From the NCBI RefSeq assembly GCF_000960995.1, contig NZ_CP009434.1, forward strand, positions 744,001 to 808,000: a stretch of 64,000 nt of DNA. Direction: 5' to 3'. Under the pieces are notes generated by a model. That model did no database searches. It had not been told where the DNA came from and was given only the letters and a program-made list of their open reading frames with translations. Shown here in pieces: positions 43,704-53,797 of this stretch (positions are counted from its first letter, which is position 1; the number at the start of each line of letters is the position of its first letter). The stretch comes from Burkholderia glumae LMG 2196 = ATCC 33617. Its GTDB lineage: Bacteria > Pseudomonadota > Gammaproteobacteria > Burkholderiales > Burkholderiaceae. Made by a program: the position numbers and the translations under genes.

Positions 43704-43826
43704 CTTTTATGAAAGATACACTGAGGCGATAATCATTTTGTGATTCCCGGCATTTTCGCAAAGTTAACTCTTTCGGTGGCGACATGGCGGATCAATATCT
43801 TCGGTACTTCAACCAAGGCGGCGGTC

Positions 43827-44648
43827 ATGGCAAGCGTCGATAATCCGTGCAATCTGGGCTTTCCCGCCGCGGAACCCGCCTCGCCGCTGGCCGAATTGCT
43901 GGATAAAGCGCGCGTGTCGGCGCAGCTGCACGTCATCGGTGGCGGCTATCGCCTCGCCGCGGCGGCGCGCGAGCGCGGCGACACCCCGGAGAGCCTGCTG
44001 GACGCGGTGCTGCCGATTGCCCGGCGCCTCGGGTTCGCCTATCTGGAGTATTTCTTCAATACCTCGTTACCGGTGTCGGCGCCGCGCAAGCTGGTGATTG
44101 GCAATTTTCCGCCGGCCTGGAGCCGGCGCGAAGGCGCCGACGAGGTATCGGAAGCCAACCCGATCATTGCCCGGTGCAAGTCCTCGATGATGCCGATGGC
44201 CTGGGACGAAGCCTCCTTCGCATCGCACCCGGACTTTCGCGCCATGCTGGCGCGCGCCGGCATAGGCGGAGGCTGGTCGCAGCTCGTCAGGGATGGCGCC
44301 GGCAACTGGGGGGTGCTGACGGTGGCGCGCACCGCCTGCCGCTATGCGGGGGCGATGGAGGTCGAGGCGGAGGCGCAACTGCTCTGGCTTGCGCACATCG
44401 TCCATTCGCGCCTGTGCCAGATGCTGCGTCCGCCGATGACGGGAGCCAACCGGGTGCTGCTGACCGAGATGGAAAAAACCATCCTGCGCTGGACCGTGGA
44501 CGGCAAGACCTCCGGGGAACTGGCGGAGATCCTGCAGGTGTCGGCAAGGACCGTCAATTTCCATGTCCAGAACATTCTTGCCAAGATGAATACCTGCAAC
44601 AAGACGGCCGCAGCAGCACAGGCCGCACTGCTCGGCCTGCTCTACTAG
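43827..44648 (+). CDS. LuxR-family regulator with acyl-homoserine-lactone-type domain
   Basis: A 273-residue regulator. Residues about 60-190 resemble the autoinducer-binding domain (GFAYLEYFF, NFPPAWSRR, then GGGWSQLVRDGAGNWGVLTVAR), and residues about 210-270 are a LuxR HTH (LTEMEKTILRWTVDGKTSGELAEILQVSARTVNFHVQNILAKM). At the position of the highly conserved ligand-binding Asp of the DP motif there is Asn111 (SEANPI), so signal recognition may be changed. No luxI synthase lies in the window, making it a LuxR solo as far as can be seen. It sits between two divergent operons that it probably controls. ATG 43827 is preferred; a GTG at 43740 is possible. Confidence 0.82.
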   Translation: MASVDNPCNLGFPAAEPASPLAELLDKARVSAQLHVIGGGYRLAAAARERGDTPESLLDAVLPIARRLGFAYLEYFFNTSLPVSAPRKLVIGNFPPAWSRREGADEVSEANPIIARCKSSMMPMAWDEASFASHPDFRAMLARAGIGGGWSQLVRDGAGNWGVLTVARTACRYAGAMEVEAEAQLLWLAHIVHSRLCQMLRPPMTGANRVLLTEMEKTILRWTVDGKTSGELAEILQVSARTVNFHVQNILAKMNTCNKTAAAAQAALLGLLY

Positions 44649-44808
44649 ATCACGGTAGGCAGGCCGGATCGGGGCCGAGCCGAAGCTGGCCGGCATCCGG
44701 GAATGGAGTCTTGACGTCGTTGCCGCATGCCGGATGCGAGCCGGCACGGATGCGCAGGTAGCGCCGTGCCGCCGCTTCGGGCGCCCACTTTCATCGAGAA
44801 GACGATCC

Positions 44809-46224
44809 ATGTCTGAACTGAATTCGAACCCTGCCCTGGAGGAGACCTCCGTGGCCCGCACCCGGGCTTGCCTCGGCGAGATCTGGAGCGCGCTGGGCGG
44901 CGCGCCGGACGGCCTGAGCGAGGTCGGTTTCAAGGGGCACGGCGTGCTGCCGTCGGCCTTTCACGTGACGGATTTCGCGTCGGCCAGCATCGCGGCGGCG
45001 GCTCACGCGGTTGCCGAACTGATCGGGCAGGCGCACGGCGCGCGGCCGGCGGTGGAGGTCGATCGCCGCTACGCCTCGCTGTGGTTCCAGACCTCGCTGC
45101 GTCCGCAAGGCTGGCAGATGCCGCCGCAGTGGGACGTGATCGCCGGTGATTATCGGACCGCCGACGGCTGGATTCGCCTGCATACCAATGCGCCGCATCA
45201 TCGCGACGCGGCGCTCGCGGTGCTGGGCACGCCGCTCGACAAGGACGCCGTGGCCCGCGAGGTGGCGCGCTGGAAGTCGGACGAGCTGGAAAGCGCGGTG
45301 GTGTCGCAACACGGCTGCGCCGCGGCGCTGCACACCCAGGCCCAGTGGGCCGAGCATCCGCAGGGCCGGGCCGTGCAGGCCGAGCCGCTGCTGATCCACG
45401 ACGCGGTGGGGGCCGATGCGCCCCGGGCGCGCTGGCAGATTCCCGCCGCCCGCCCGCTGCATGAGGTGCGGGTCCTCGACCTCACGCGCATTCTGGCGGG
45501 GCCGGTGGCCACGCGGTTTCTCGCCGGCTATGGCGCCAATGTGCTGCGCATCGATCCGTTCGGCTGGGAAGAGCCCAACAATGTGCCGGAAGTGGTGCTG
45601 GGCAAGCGTTGCGCGCGCCTCGACTTCAAGTCGCGGGACGGCCTCGCCATGCTGCGCCGGTTGATCGGCGAGGCCGACGTGCTGGTGCACGGCTACCGGC
45701 CCGGCGCGCTCGAGCGGCTCGGCCTCGATGCCGATGAACGGCGCCGCCTCAACCCGGGGCTGGTGGACGTGTCGCTCGACGCCTACGGATGGAGCGGCGC
45801 ATGGCGCGACCGGCGCGGTTTCGACAGCCTGGTGCAGATCAGCACCGGCATCGCGGCCACCGGCATGCGCGAGGCCGGCGCCGAGCGTCCGGTGCCGCTG
45901 CCCAGCCAGGCGCTCGATCACGGCACCGGCTACCTGCTGGCCGCCGCCGCGGTGCGCGGCCTCACCCAGCGGCTGAGAACCGGGGCGGGCTCGCGGACTC
46001 GCGGCTCACTGGCGCGCACCGCGCTGCTGCTGACCTCGCAGGGCATCCAGGACCGGGCCCAGCCGCTGATCGCGCCGGAAACCGAGGCCGATCTGGACGA
46101 CTGGGTCGAGCACACGAGCTGGGGCGCGGCGCGCCGTGTGCGGGCGCCGGCGCAGGTGTTGGGCGCGGCCATGCGCTGGGACCATCCCTCCTGCGACCTC
46201 GGCTCCTCGCCGGTGGCGTGGTAG
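44809..46224 (+). CDS. CaiB/BaiF-type (family III) CoA-transferase, double-domain
   Basis: A 471-residue protein. From about residue 220 it carries the family III N-terminal signature HEVRVLDLTRILAGPVATRFLAGYGANVLRID and then VLVHGYRPGALERLGL and the probable catalytic Asp in QALDHGTGYLLA. The first 210 residues resemble the C-terminal half of a family member (ADGWIRLHTNAPHHRDAALAVLG), so the halves appear in swapped or duplicated order. Family III enzymes move CoA between carboxylates. It is the first gene of the right operon and would activate or exchange a pathway acid as its CoA ester. Confidence 0.85.
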   Translation: MSELNSNPALEETSVARTRACLGEIWSALGGAPDGLSEVGFKGHGVLPSAFHVTDFASASIAAAAHAVAELIGQAHGARPAVEVDRRYASLWFQTSLRPQGWQMPPQWDVIAGDYRTADGWIRLHTNAPHHRDAALAVLGTPLDKDAVAREVARWKSDELESAVVSQHGCAAALHTQAQWAEHPQGRAVQAEPLLIHDAVGADAPRARWQIPAARPLHEVRVLDLTRILAGPVATRFLAGYGANVLRIDPFGWEEPNNVPEVVLGKRCARLDFKSRDGLAMLRRLIGEADVLVHGYRPGALERLGLDADERRRLNPGLVDVSLDAYGWSGAWRDRRGFDSLVQISTGIAATGMREAGAERPVPLPSQALDHGTGYLLAAAAVRGLTQRLRTGAGSRTRGSLARTALLLTSQGIQDRAQPLIAPETEADLDDWVEHTSWGAARRVRAPAQVLGAAMRWDHPSCDLGSSPVAW

Positions 46225-46291
46225 GGCGTGCGTTGCGATCGGCAGGCCTCAATCGCAGGCAGTAAACGGCAAACAGCAAAGGAGCAGGACC

Positions 46292-47062
46292 ATGAGTGAG
46301 ACGGTGGTGGTGAGCGGTGGCGGTACCGGAATCGGCCTGGCAGCGGCGCGTTACTTCGCGCGTCGCGGCGCCCAGGTGGTGATCGTGGGCCGTCGCGAGA
46401 CGGTGCTGGCGCGCGCCGTGGACGAGATCGCGCAGGCCGCGCCCGGCGCGCCGCGCGTGCTGCCGCTGCGGGCCGACCTGTCGGAGCCCGCGCAGGTGGA
46501 GAGCTTGCGCGACGCACTGGTCGAACGGTTCCGCACGGTCGACGTGCTGGTCAACGCGGCTGGCGGGCACGTGCTGCGGCAGCGGCCCGCCAGCGATTAC
46601 GCGGACGGGCTGGCCGGGGTGGCCCGGCGCTGGACCGACAACCTGCGGATGAACACGCTGTCCGCGGTGCTGTTGACCGAGGCCCTGGTGCCGCATCTGT
46701 CGAAGCCGGGCGGCCGCATCGTGCTGGTCAGCTCGATCGCCGCGTTCCGCGGTTCGGGGCAGGGCTGCTATGGCGCCTCGAAGGCGGCGCTGCACCCGTA
46801 TTGCGCCGATCTCGCGAAAGCCCTGGGGCCGAAGGGCGTGACGGTGAATACCGTGGCGCCGGGCTTCGTGGTCGATACCGAGTTCTTCGGCGGCGCGCTC
46901 AACGAGCGCCAGCGCCAGGACAAGATCGCCGAAGCGGTGAACGGCCGTGCCGGCACGCCCGACGACATCGCCAACACGATCGGCTGGCTCGCCTCGCCGG
47001 AAGCGCTGCACATCACCGGACAGGTGATTCACGTCAACGGCGGGGCCGAGCGCGCCCGCTGA
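46292..47062 (+). CDS. Short-chain dehydrogenase/reductase
   Basis: A 256-residue classical SDR. The cofactor motif is VVSGGGTGIGLAAA (7-20), the NAG-type strand reads LVNAAGGH, the catalytic Ser lies in IVLVSSIAAF and the Tyr-x3-Lys in CYGASKAAL. The C-terminus TGQVIHVNGGAER is typical of the family. The Arg-rich region after strand 2 (VGRRETV) suggests NADP(H). AAAGGAG precedes the ATG at 46292. It lies 67 bp after the CoA-transferase in the same operon and would oxidise or reduce an acyl or hydroxy intermediate. Confidence 0.92.
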   Translation: MSETVVVSGGGTGIGLAAARYFARRGAQVVIVGRRETVLARAVDEIAQAAPGAPRVLPLRADLSEPAQVESLRDALVERFRTVDVLVNAAGGHVLRQRPASDYADGLAGVARRWTDNLRMNTLSAVLLTEALVPHLSKPGGRIVLVSSIAAFRGSGQGCYGASKAALHPYCADLAKALGPKGVTVNTVAPGFVVDTEFFGGALNERQRQDKIAEAVNGRAGTPDDIANTIGWLASPEALHITGQVIHVNGGAERAR

Positions 47063-47120
47063 TCGCGGCTTCACCCCGGGCACCGGCGCGCCTCGCCGGT
47101 GCCCACTTCTCCTATTGCCC

Positions 47121-47705
47121 ATGAACTCATCGAATGCGGAAAATATCGGCGATGCGGTATCGGCGCCGCGCGGCCGTGCGATTCCCGTCGCCGAGTTGTT
47201 CTTCACGTTCTCGCTGATCGGTCTGTGCGGATTCGGCGGCGTCATTCCGTGGCTCAGGCGAACCCTGGTCGACCAGAAGCGCTGGCTCGACGATGCCGGA
47301 TTCACCGAGATGCTCAGCATCGGCCAAATCCTGCCCGGTGCGACCGTCACGAATCTCGCGGTGATCTTCGGCTATCGGCACGCCGGCGGCGCGGGCGCGC
47401 TCGCGGCGGTGAGCGGCCTGCTGATCTGGCCGGTGGCGCTCGTGCTGCTGCTCGCGCGCGTGTACCAGCACTACCTGACGGTGCCCGGGGTGCAGGGCGC
47501 GCTGCACGGCATGGCGCTGGCCGGCACCGGCCTGGTGCTGGGCACCGGCTTGCGGCTCGCGCTGGGGCAGCCCAGGACCTGGCGGGCGTTGCTGTTCGGT
47601 GCCGCGACGCTCGCGATCATCGGCGTGCTGCATTGGCCGCTGGCCTCCCTCGCGGTGGTCGTGCCGCTCGCGATCATGGTCGAATCCCTGGCCCAGCGGC
47701 GGTGA
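47121..47705 (+). CDS. Chromate-transporter-family protein, first half (short-chain ChrA)
   Basis: A 194-residue membrane protein matching one half of ChrA (CHR domain). It has the FGG motif in GLCGFGGVIPWLRRTLVDQKRWLDD and LSIGQILPGATVTNLAVIFG near residues 60-75, with about five helices. Short-chain CHR proteins work in pairs encoded by adjacent genes. Known members export chromate, but many in metabolic clusters probably move other oxyanions or carboxylates. The ATG at 47121 is 59 bp after the SDR stop. Its partner begins 4 bp downstream of the stop. Confidence 0.87.
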   Translation: MNSSNAENIGDAVSAPRGRAIPVAELFFTFSLIGLCGFGGVIPWLRRTLVDQKRWLDDAGFTEMLSIGQILPGATVTNLAVIFGYRHAGGAGALAAVSGLLIWPVALVLLLARVYQHYLTVPGVQGALHGMALAGTGLVLGTGLRLALGQPRTWRALLFGAATLAIIGVLHWPLASLAVVVPLAIMVESLAQRR

Positions 47706-47709
47706 CTTC

Positions 47710-48240
47710 ATGGACGTCCTGCTCAGTCTCGCCCGCCATTTCCTGTTGATGTCGCTGCTGGCCTTCGGCGGCGGCAATGTCACCCTGCCCGAGACGCATC
47801 GTTATTTGGTCTCGGTGATGCACTGGATGACCGACCAGCAATTCACCGCGCTCTATGCGATCGCGCAGGCCGCGCCCGGTCCGAACATGCTGTTCGTGGC
47901 GCTGTTCGGCGGCCAGGTGGCGGGGCTCGCCGGCGCGGTCGTGGCGATGCTCGGGATGTGCGGGCCGTCCTCGCTGCTGGCGCTCGCCGTCGAAAAATAC
48001 GCGCCGCTGTATCGCGAGGCGCGATGGTATCGGATCGGCCGCCGGGCGCTCGCGCCGATCACGATCGGCCTGCTGCTGGCCACCGGCTACGTGCTGTCCG
48101 CGAGCGTGGTGTCGCCGGCGCTGCGCATCGCCGACTATCTGCTCTGCGCCGCCGTGGCGCTGCTGTGCCTGCGCAGCCGTCTCAATCCGCTATGGTTCAT
48201 CTTCGCGGGCGCGCTGCTCGGATACGGGCAATTCGTCTGA
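47710..48240 (+). CDS. Chromate-transporter-family protein, second half
   Basis: A 176-residue membrane protein, the partner of the preceding CHR protein. It has LLAFGGGNVTLPETHRYLV near residue 15 and YAIAQAAPGPNMLFVALFGG near 48-67, the PGPN motif of the family, with five or so helices ending LLGYGQFV. The start is 4 bp after the previous stop, so the pair is translationally coupled. Together they would give the antiparallel two-domain transporter. In this operon it is a candidate exporter of the pathway product or importer of an acidic precursor. Confidence 0.87.
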   Translation: MDVLLSLARHFLLMSLLAFGGGNVTLPETHRYLVSVMHWMTDQQFTALYAIAQAAPGPNMLFVALFGGQVAGLAGAVVAMLGMCGPSSLLALAVEKYAPLYREARWYRIGRRALAPITIGLLLATGYVLSASVVSPALRIADYLLCAAVALLCLRSRLNPLWFIFAGALLGYGQFV

Positions 48241-48289
48241 GCCGGGGCTGCCGGCTCAGGGTCCATTCACGCCTCGAGCGTCCTAGATC

Positions 48290-50944
48290 ATGATCGATGC
48301 GCATGCGTTTGTTGATACGTTTCCAGTCGAGGCGGGCGAGCCGCTTCGATTCGTGTCCTTGCAGCGGGTGCAGCGGCAGCATCCGCGGGTCGCGCGCTTT
48401 CCCGCCACGGTGCGGGTGCTGCTGGAGGCCGCGCTGCGTCGCCTGGTGAGCGACGCCAGCCATGCCGAGGCGGTGGCGAGCCTGCTGGCATGGCGGCCGG
48501 GCATGCGAGCGGAGATCCCCGTGTGGGTGTCGCGAGTGCTGCTGCAAGACGCATCGGGCGTGCCGCTGCTCGGCGACTTCGCGGCGATGCGCACGGCGGC
48601 GGCCCGCGCAGGCGTGGCGGCCGAGGCGATTCGGCCGAGCTTGCCGATCGATCTGGTGATCGATCATTCGGTGGTGGCCGCGGCCTATGGCGACGCGGCG
48701 GCCCAGGCGCTGAACCTCGAGCAGGAGTACCGGCTCAACGACGAGCGCTTCTCGTTCGTCAAATGGGCCGCGCAGGCCTTCGACCGGCTGCGCGTGGTGC
48801 CGCCCGGCAACGGCATCGTGCATCAGATCAACCTCGAATATTTCGCGGGCGTCATCGCCCGGGCGGACGGCTTCGTGTTTCCCGACAGCGTGGTCGGGAC
48901 CGACTCGCATACCACCATGATCAACGGGCTCGGCGTGCTCGGCTGGGGCGTGGGCGGGCTGGAGGCCGAGATCGCGCTGCTTGGCGAGCCGCTCTACCAA
49001 GGCGCGCCGGAAGTGGTCGCGGTGCGGCTGGACGGCCGCCTCGCGGCCGGCGTGCGGGCGACCGATGCCGCCCTGCACCTCACCCATGCGCTGCGCGAAT
49101 TCGGGGTGGTCGGAAAGTTCATCGAGTTCGTCGGGCCGGGCGCGCGCGCGCTGGCGGTCGAGGATCGCGCGACGATCGCCAACATGGCGCCGGAGTACGG
49201 CTCGACAACCGGCTATTTCGGTGTCGACGAGGCGACGCTGGCTTATCTGCGGCGCACCGGCCGGGCGGCGGAGTGGGTCGAGCAGGTCCGCCGCTACTAC
49301 ACCATCCAGGATCTGTTCGGCATCCCCGACGAGACGCAGCACGATTATTCGTCGGTGTTCGCGGTGGACCTGTCGCGCGTGGGCGTGACCGTCGCCGGCC
49401 CGTCGCGACCGCAGCAGAAGCTGTCGCTGGCGGCACTGCCGCCGAGCCTGGGCGGCGCCCGGCCCGCGGCCGGCGCCACCGGCGGCGGCCCGCAGCACGG
49501 CGCGGTGGTGTTGGCGGCCATCACCTCCTGTACCAATACCGCCAATCCGTCGGCGATGCTGGCCGCCGGCCTGCTGGCACGCAACGCGGTGGCGCGCGGG
49601 CTGAAGCCGGCACCCTATGTCAAGACGGTGCTGGCGCCGGGCTCGCGCGCGCTGACGCGTTATCTCGAACGGGCCGGCCTGCTCGCGCCGCTGCAGCAGC
49701 TCGGCTTTTTCGTGGCCGCTTACGGCTGCGCCTCCTGCGTCGGCAATACCGGAGCGCTGGCGCCGGGGGTGGAGCAGGCGGTGCGCGATGGCGAACTGAC
49801 GGTGGCGGCGGTGCTGTCGGGCAATCGCAATTTCGAGGGCCGCATTCATCCCGCGATCCGCGCGAACTATCTCGCGAGCCCCGAACTGGTGGTGGCCTTC
49901 GCGCTCGCGGGCAGCGTGCTGCGCGACCTCGACACCGAGCCCTTGGGCCAGGACGCCACGGGCCGGCGGGTCTATCTCGCCGAGCTGCGGGCCGGGGCCG
50001 ACGAGGTCGCCGCGCTGGCCGAGGCGCTGGTCGATCGGCAGGCATACCTGGGGCTCTACGATGCGTCGCAACCGGAGGGCGCGGACGAGCGCTGGCGCGG
50101 CGTGCGTGCGCAGTCGGGGCCGGTCTTCAGATGGGATGAGCGATCGAGCTACTTTGTCGAGCCGCCGTTCTTCCACGCCCCCGCGCGCGAGACGGCGCTG
50201 GGGGCGATCGACGCGGCCCGCGTGCTGGGCGTGTTCGGCGACGCCGTGACCACCGATCACATCAGCCCGGTGGGCGAGATCGCCGTGCAGGGCGTGGCGG
50301 GCGCGTATCTGCAGGCGAGCGGGGTGGCGCCGGCCGACTTCAACACCTATGGCGCACGGCGCTGCAATCATCACGTGATGATGCGCGGCACCTTCTCGAA
50401 CCCGCGTCTGGTCAACGCGATCACCGGCGGCAGCACCGCGCGCTCGGCGCGCTCCGGCGCGCCCGGCAGTTTCTACGACGTGGCCCTGGAGAACATCAAG
50501 GACGGCGTGCCCAGCGTGGTGATCGCGGGCAAGGCATACGGATCGGGCAGCGCACGCGACTGGGCCGCGCGGGGTACCGCGCTGCTCGGCGTGGCGGCGG
50601 TGGTCGCGCGCAGCTTCGAGCGCATCCATCGCAGCAATCTCGTGCTGCTCGGGGTGCTTCCGGTCGAGCTCGACGAAGGCGTGGCGCTGGATGGCATCGC
50701 ATGGCGCGGCACCGAACGCGTGGCGATCGAATTCGATGCGCGCGCCGACACGCCTCGGCCCCGCGCGCTGGTGGTGGTATCGCGCGATGCCGTGGTGCTG
50801 GCCCGCGCGCCGGCCACCCTGCGTGTCGATACGGCCGCCGAATGGCGCTATCTGCGCGGCGGCGGCGTGCTGCGCACGGTGTTCGAGCGTCAGCTCGCGG
50901 CGGCACGGGCGTCGGCCGCGACGCCCACCCTCGCGGCGGGCTGA
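48290..50944 (+). CDS. Divergent aconitase-family hydratase (AcnA-like)
   Basis: An 884-residue protein with the full AcnA layout. The [4Fe-4S] cysteines are in ITSCTNT (about 413) and YGCASCVGN (about 479). GTDSHTTMINGLGVLGWGVGG is intact, and the swivel domain has YGSGSARDW (about 751). Compared with citrate aconitases, the block after GLEAEIALLG reads EPLYQG where QPVSM is usual, and the second Ser of GSSRDW is Ala. These changes lie near the substrate pocket, so a substrate other than citrate is plausible. It is the last gene of the right operon. With the homocitrate-synthase-like enzyme it would make a condensation-isomerisation pair. Confidence 0.85.
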   Translation: MIDAHAFVDTFPVEAGEPLRFVSLQRVQRQHPRVARFPATVRVLLEAALRRLVSDASHAEAVASLLAWRPGMRAEIPVWVSRVLLQDASGVPLLGDFAAMRTAAARAGVAAEAIRPSLPIDLVIDHSVVAAAYGDAAAQALNLEQEYRLNDERFSFVKWAAQAFDRLRVVPPGNGIVHQINLEYFAGVIARADGFVFPDSVVGTDSHTTMINGLGVLGWGVGGLEAEIALLGEPLYQGAPEVVAVRLDGRLAAGVRATDAALHLTHALREFGVVGKFIEFVGPGARALAVEDRATIANMAPEYGSTTGYFGVDEATLAYLRRTGRAAEWVEQVRRYYTIQDLFGIPDETQHDYSSVFAVDLSRVGVTVAGPSRPQQKLSLAALPPSLGGARPAAGATGGGPQHGAVVLAAITSCTNTANPSAMLAAGLLARNAVARGLKPAPYVKTVLAPGSRALTRYLERAGLLAPLQQLGFFVAAYGCASCVGNTGALAPGVEQAVRDGELTVAAVLSGNRNFEGRIHPAIRANYLASPELVVAFALAGSVLRDLDTEPLGQDATGRRVYLAELRAGADEVAALAEALVDRQAYLGLYDASQPEGADERWRGVRAQSGPVFRWDERSSYFVEPPFFHAPARETALGAIDAARVLGVFGDAVTTDHISPVGEIAVQGVAGAYLQASGVAPADFNTYGARRCNHHVMMRGTFSNPRLVNAITGGSTARSARSGAPGSFYDVALENIKDGVPSVVIAGKAYGSGSARDWAARGTALLGVAAVVARSFERIHRSNLVLLGVLPVELDEGVALDGIAWRGTERVAIEFDARADTPRPRALVVVSRDAVVLARAPATLRVDTAAEWRYLRGGGVLRTVFERQLAAARASAATPTLAAG

Positions 50945-51163
50945 AGCGCGCTCGCGCGGGGCGAGCCAAGCACGCCTCTGCTCGGTTGAAATATTTCGTT
51001 ACATTCTCTTGGCGCGCGCGCCTCTTGAAGAGTCCGCGCCGCGCCTTTATCTCGCATTCCGCCGATCATCGGCACGGCCGCCGCGCCCGAGGCAGCGCCC
51101 GCTTTCGCACTGACGTGCGGCCGGATTCCCTTTGGTAATCGATCTATCGCACAGGAGATGGAA

Positions 51164-51484
51164 ATGCAAATTCGTCCCCTTTACGACCGGGTGATCGTCA
51201 AGCGAATCGAACAACAGCGCACGACGGCATCCGGCATCGTGATCCCTGATTCCGCAGCAGAAAAACCCGAACAAGGCGAAGTGATCGCGGTCGGCAGCGG
51301 CCGGCTGTTGCAGGACGGCAGCCAGCGCGCGCTGCAGCTGAAAGTCGGTGATCAGGTCATTTTCGGCAAGTATGCCGGCCAGGCCGTCAAGGTCGATGGC
51401 GAGGAACTGCTCGTCATGCGGGAAGAAGACGTGATGGGCGTTCTCGAGGCCGGCCGCGACGCCAAGGCGCGCGAGGCCGCCTGA
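51164..51484 (+). CDS. groES: Co-chaperonin GroES (additional copy type)
   Basis: A 106-residue co-chaperonin, the lid of the GroEL cage. It contains IRPLYDRVIVKRIEQQRTTASGIVIPD with the mobile loop around residues 17-32, and GDQVIFGKYAGQAVKVDGEELLVMREEDVMGVL at the end. A short tail of about ten residues follows the usual end. AGGAG abuts the first in-frame ATG at 51158, so the ATG at 51164, 6 nt downstream, has the better spacing. No CIRCE element is visible upstream. It forms an operon with groEL. Confidence 0.95.
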   Translation: MQIRPLYDRVIVKRIEQQRTTASGIVIPDSAAEKPEQGEVIAVGSGRLLQDGSQRALQLKVGDQVIFGKYAGQAVKVDGEELLVMREEDVMGVLEAGRDAKAREAA

Positions 51485-51583
51485 GCCGGTTCGGGTCGCG
51501 CACGGCGTGCTCGCCTCGTTGGCCACGCTGTTCGCGACGTGTCGAGTCGACACTGAGTCAAGGACTTTTCCCGGAGCAACGAC

Positions 51584-53206
<1,623 letters not shown>

Positions 53207-53404
53207 CGGGCGGCCCGGGCCGATCTGGCCCGAGGCGATGCCGGGCCGGGGCAACCGCCTCGCCGGCCCGGCGCCCTCGCCCGCGCGCCGGCCTGCCACC
53301 CGAGCCGGAGCCGCTGCGAGGGCGAGCGCCGGCGGCAGCGTGAGCCGTCTTGCACGCGCCCTCGACACGATGCGTGCCACGCCCCCCATCCGCTCGCATC
53401 CCGC

Positions 53405-53515
53405 GTAGAATCCAGCCGTTGCGTCGTGCGCAAGCCGGTGTGAATCCGGCGCGGTCGCGCCACTGTCAGCGAGGCATTCGCTTGTCCCGCAAGCCAGACG
53501 CGCACGCCAGCCATT
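53405..53515 (+). promoter_or_regulatory. Cobalamin riboswitch upstream of cbtBA
   Basis: The conserved core is readable: GCCGGTGTGAATCCGGC (53434-53450), GCGGTCGCGCCACTGTCAG (53451-53469) and a B12-box-like GCAAGCCAGAC (53489-53499). These match the cobalamin element consensus ccGGTGnGAAtCCgg, gCcACTGT and the GAAGCCAGG-type B12 box. A TAGAAT -10-like box lies at 53406-53411. The element should repress cbtBA when adenosylcobalamin is plentiful. Confidence 0.88.
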
Positions 53516-53574
53516 CCTTCATGCCATTGACGATTGCTCGTCGAGCGGGGCGCGAATCCCCTGGAGAACCGAAC

Positions 53575-53784
53575 ATGTCCGAAACCACCCTGAAGCCGGC
53601 CGCCGCGCCGGTGCCCATCCCGATGCGCGAACTGCTGCCGTGGATCGTCTTCGGCGGCCTGCTGATGCTGCTGGCGCTCTACTTCGTGGGCGCCGAGGAA
53701 GGCGCGACCTCGCTCGTGCCGGGCATGCTCGTCCACGAGTTCGTCCACGACGCGCGCCATCTGCTCGGCTTCCCCTGCCACTGA
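53575..53784 (+). CDS. cbtB: Cobalt transporter subunit CbtB
   Basis: A 69-residue small membrane protein with one helix (LLPWIVFGGLLMLLALYFVGA, residues about 19-39) and a His-rich C-terminus (VHEFVHDARHLLGFPCH) that probably binds cobalt. This is the typical CbtB architecture. It lies directly after a cobalamin riboswitch and 13 bp before cbtA, the usual operon. CbtAB is a predicted cobalt uptake system for cobalamin synthesis, identified mainly by riboswitch association. Confidence 0.93.
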   Translation: MSETTLKPAAAPVPIPMRELLPWIVFGGLLMLLALYFVGAEEGATSLVPGMLVHEFVHDARHLLGFPCH

Positions 53785-53797
53785 CCGGGAGCGCGCG

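Noticed and set aside
43453..43743. 96-codon frame upstream of the luxR gene
   Set aside because: Overlaps the likely promoter and palindrome, no ribosome binding site, no family features.
50945..51163. CIRCE or sigma-32 site upstream of groES
   Set aside because: No TTAGCACTC-N9-GAGTGCTAA repeat was found, and TTGAAA near 50986 lacks a matching -10 at proper distance.
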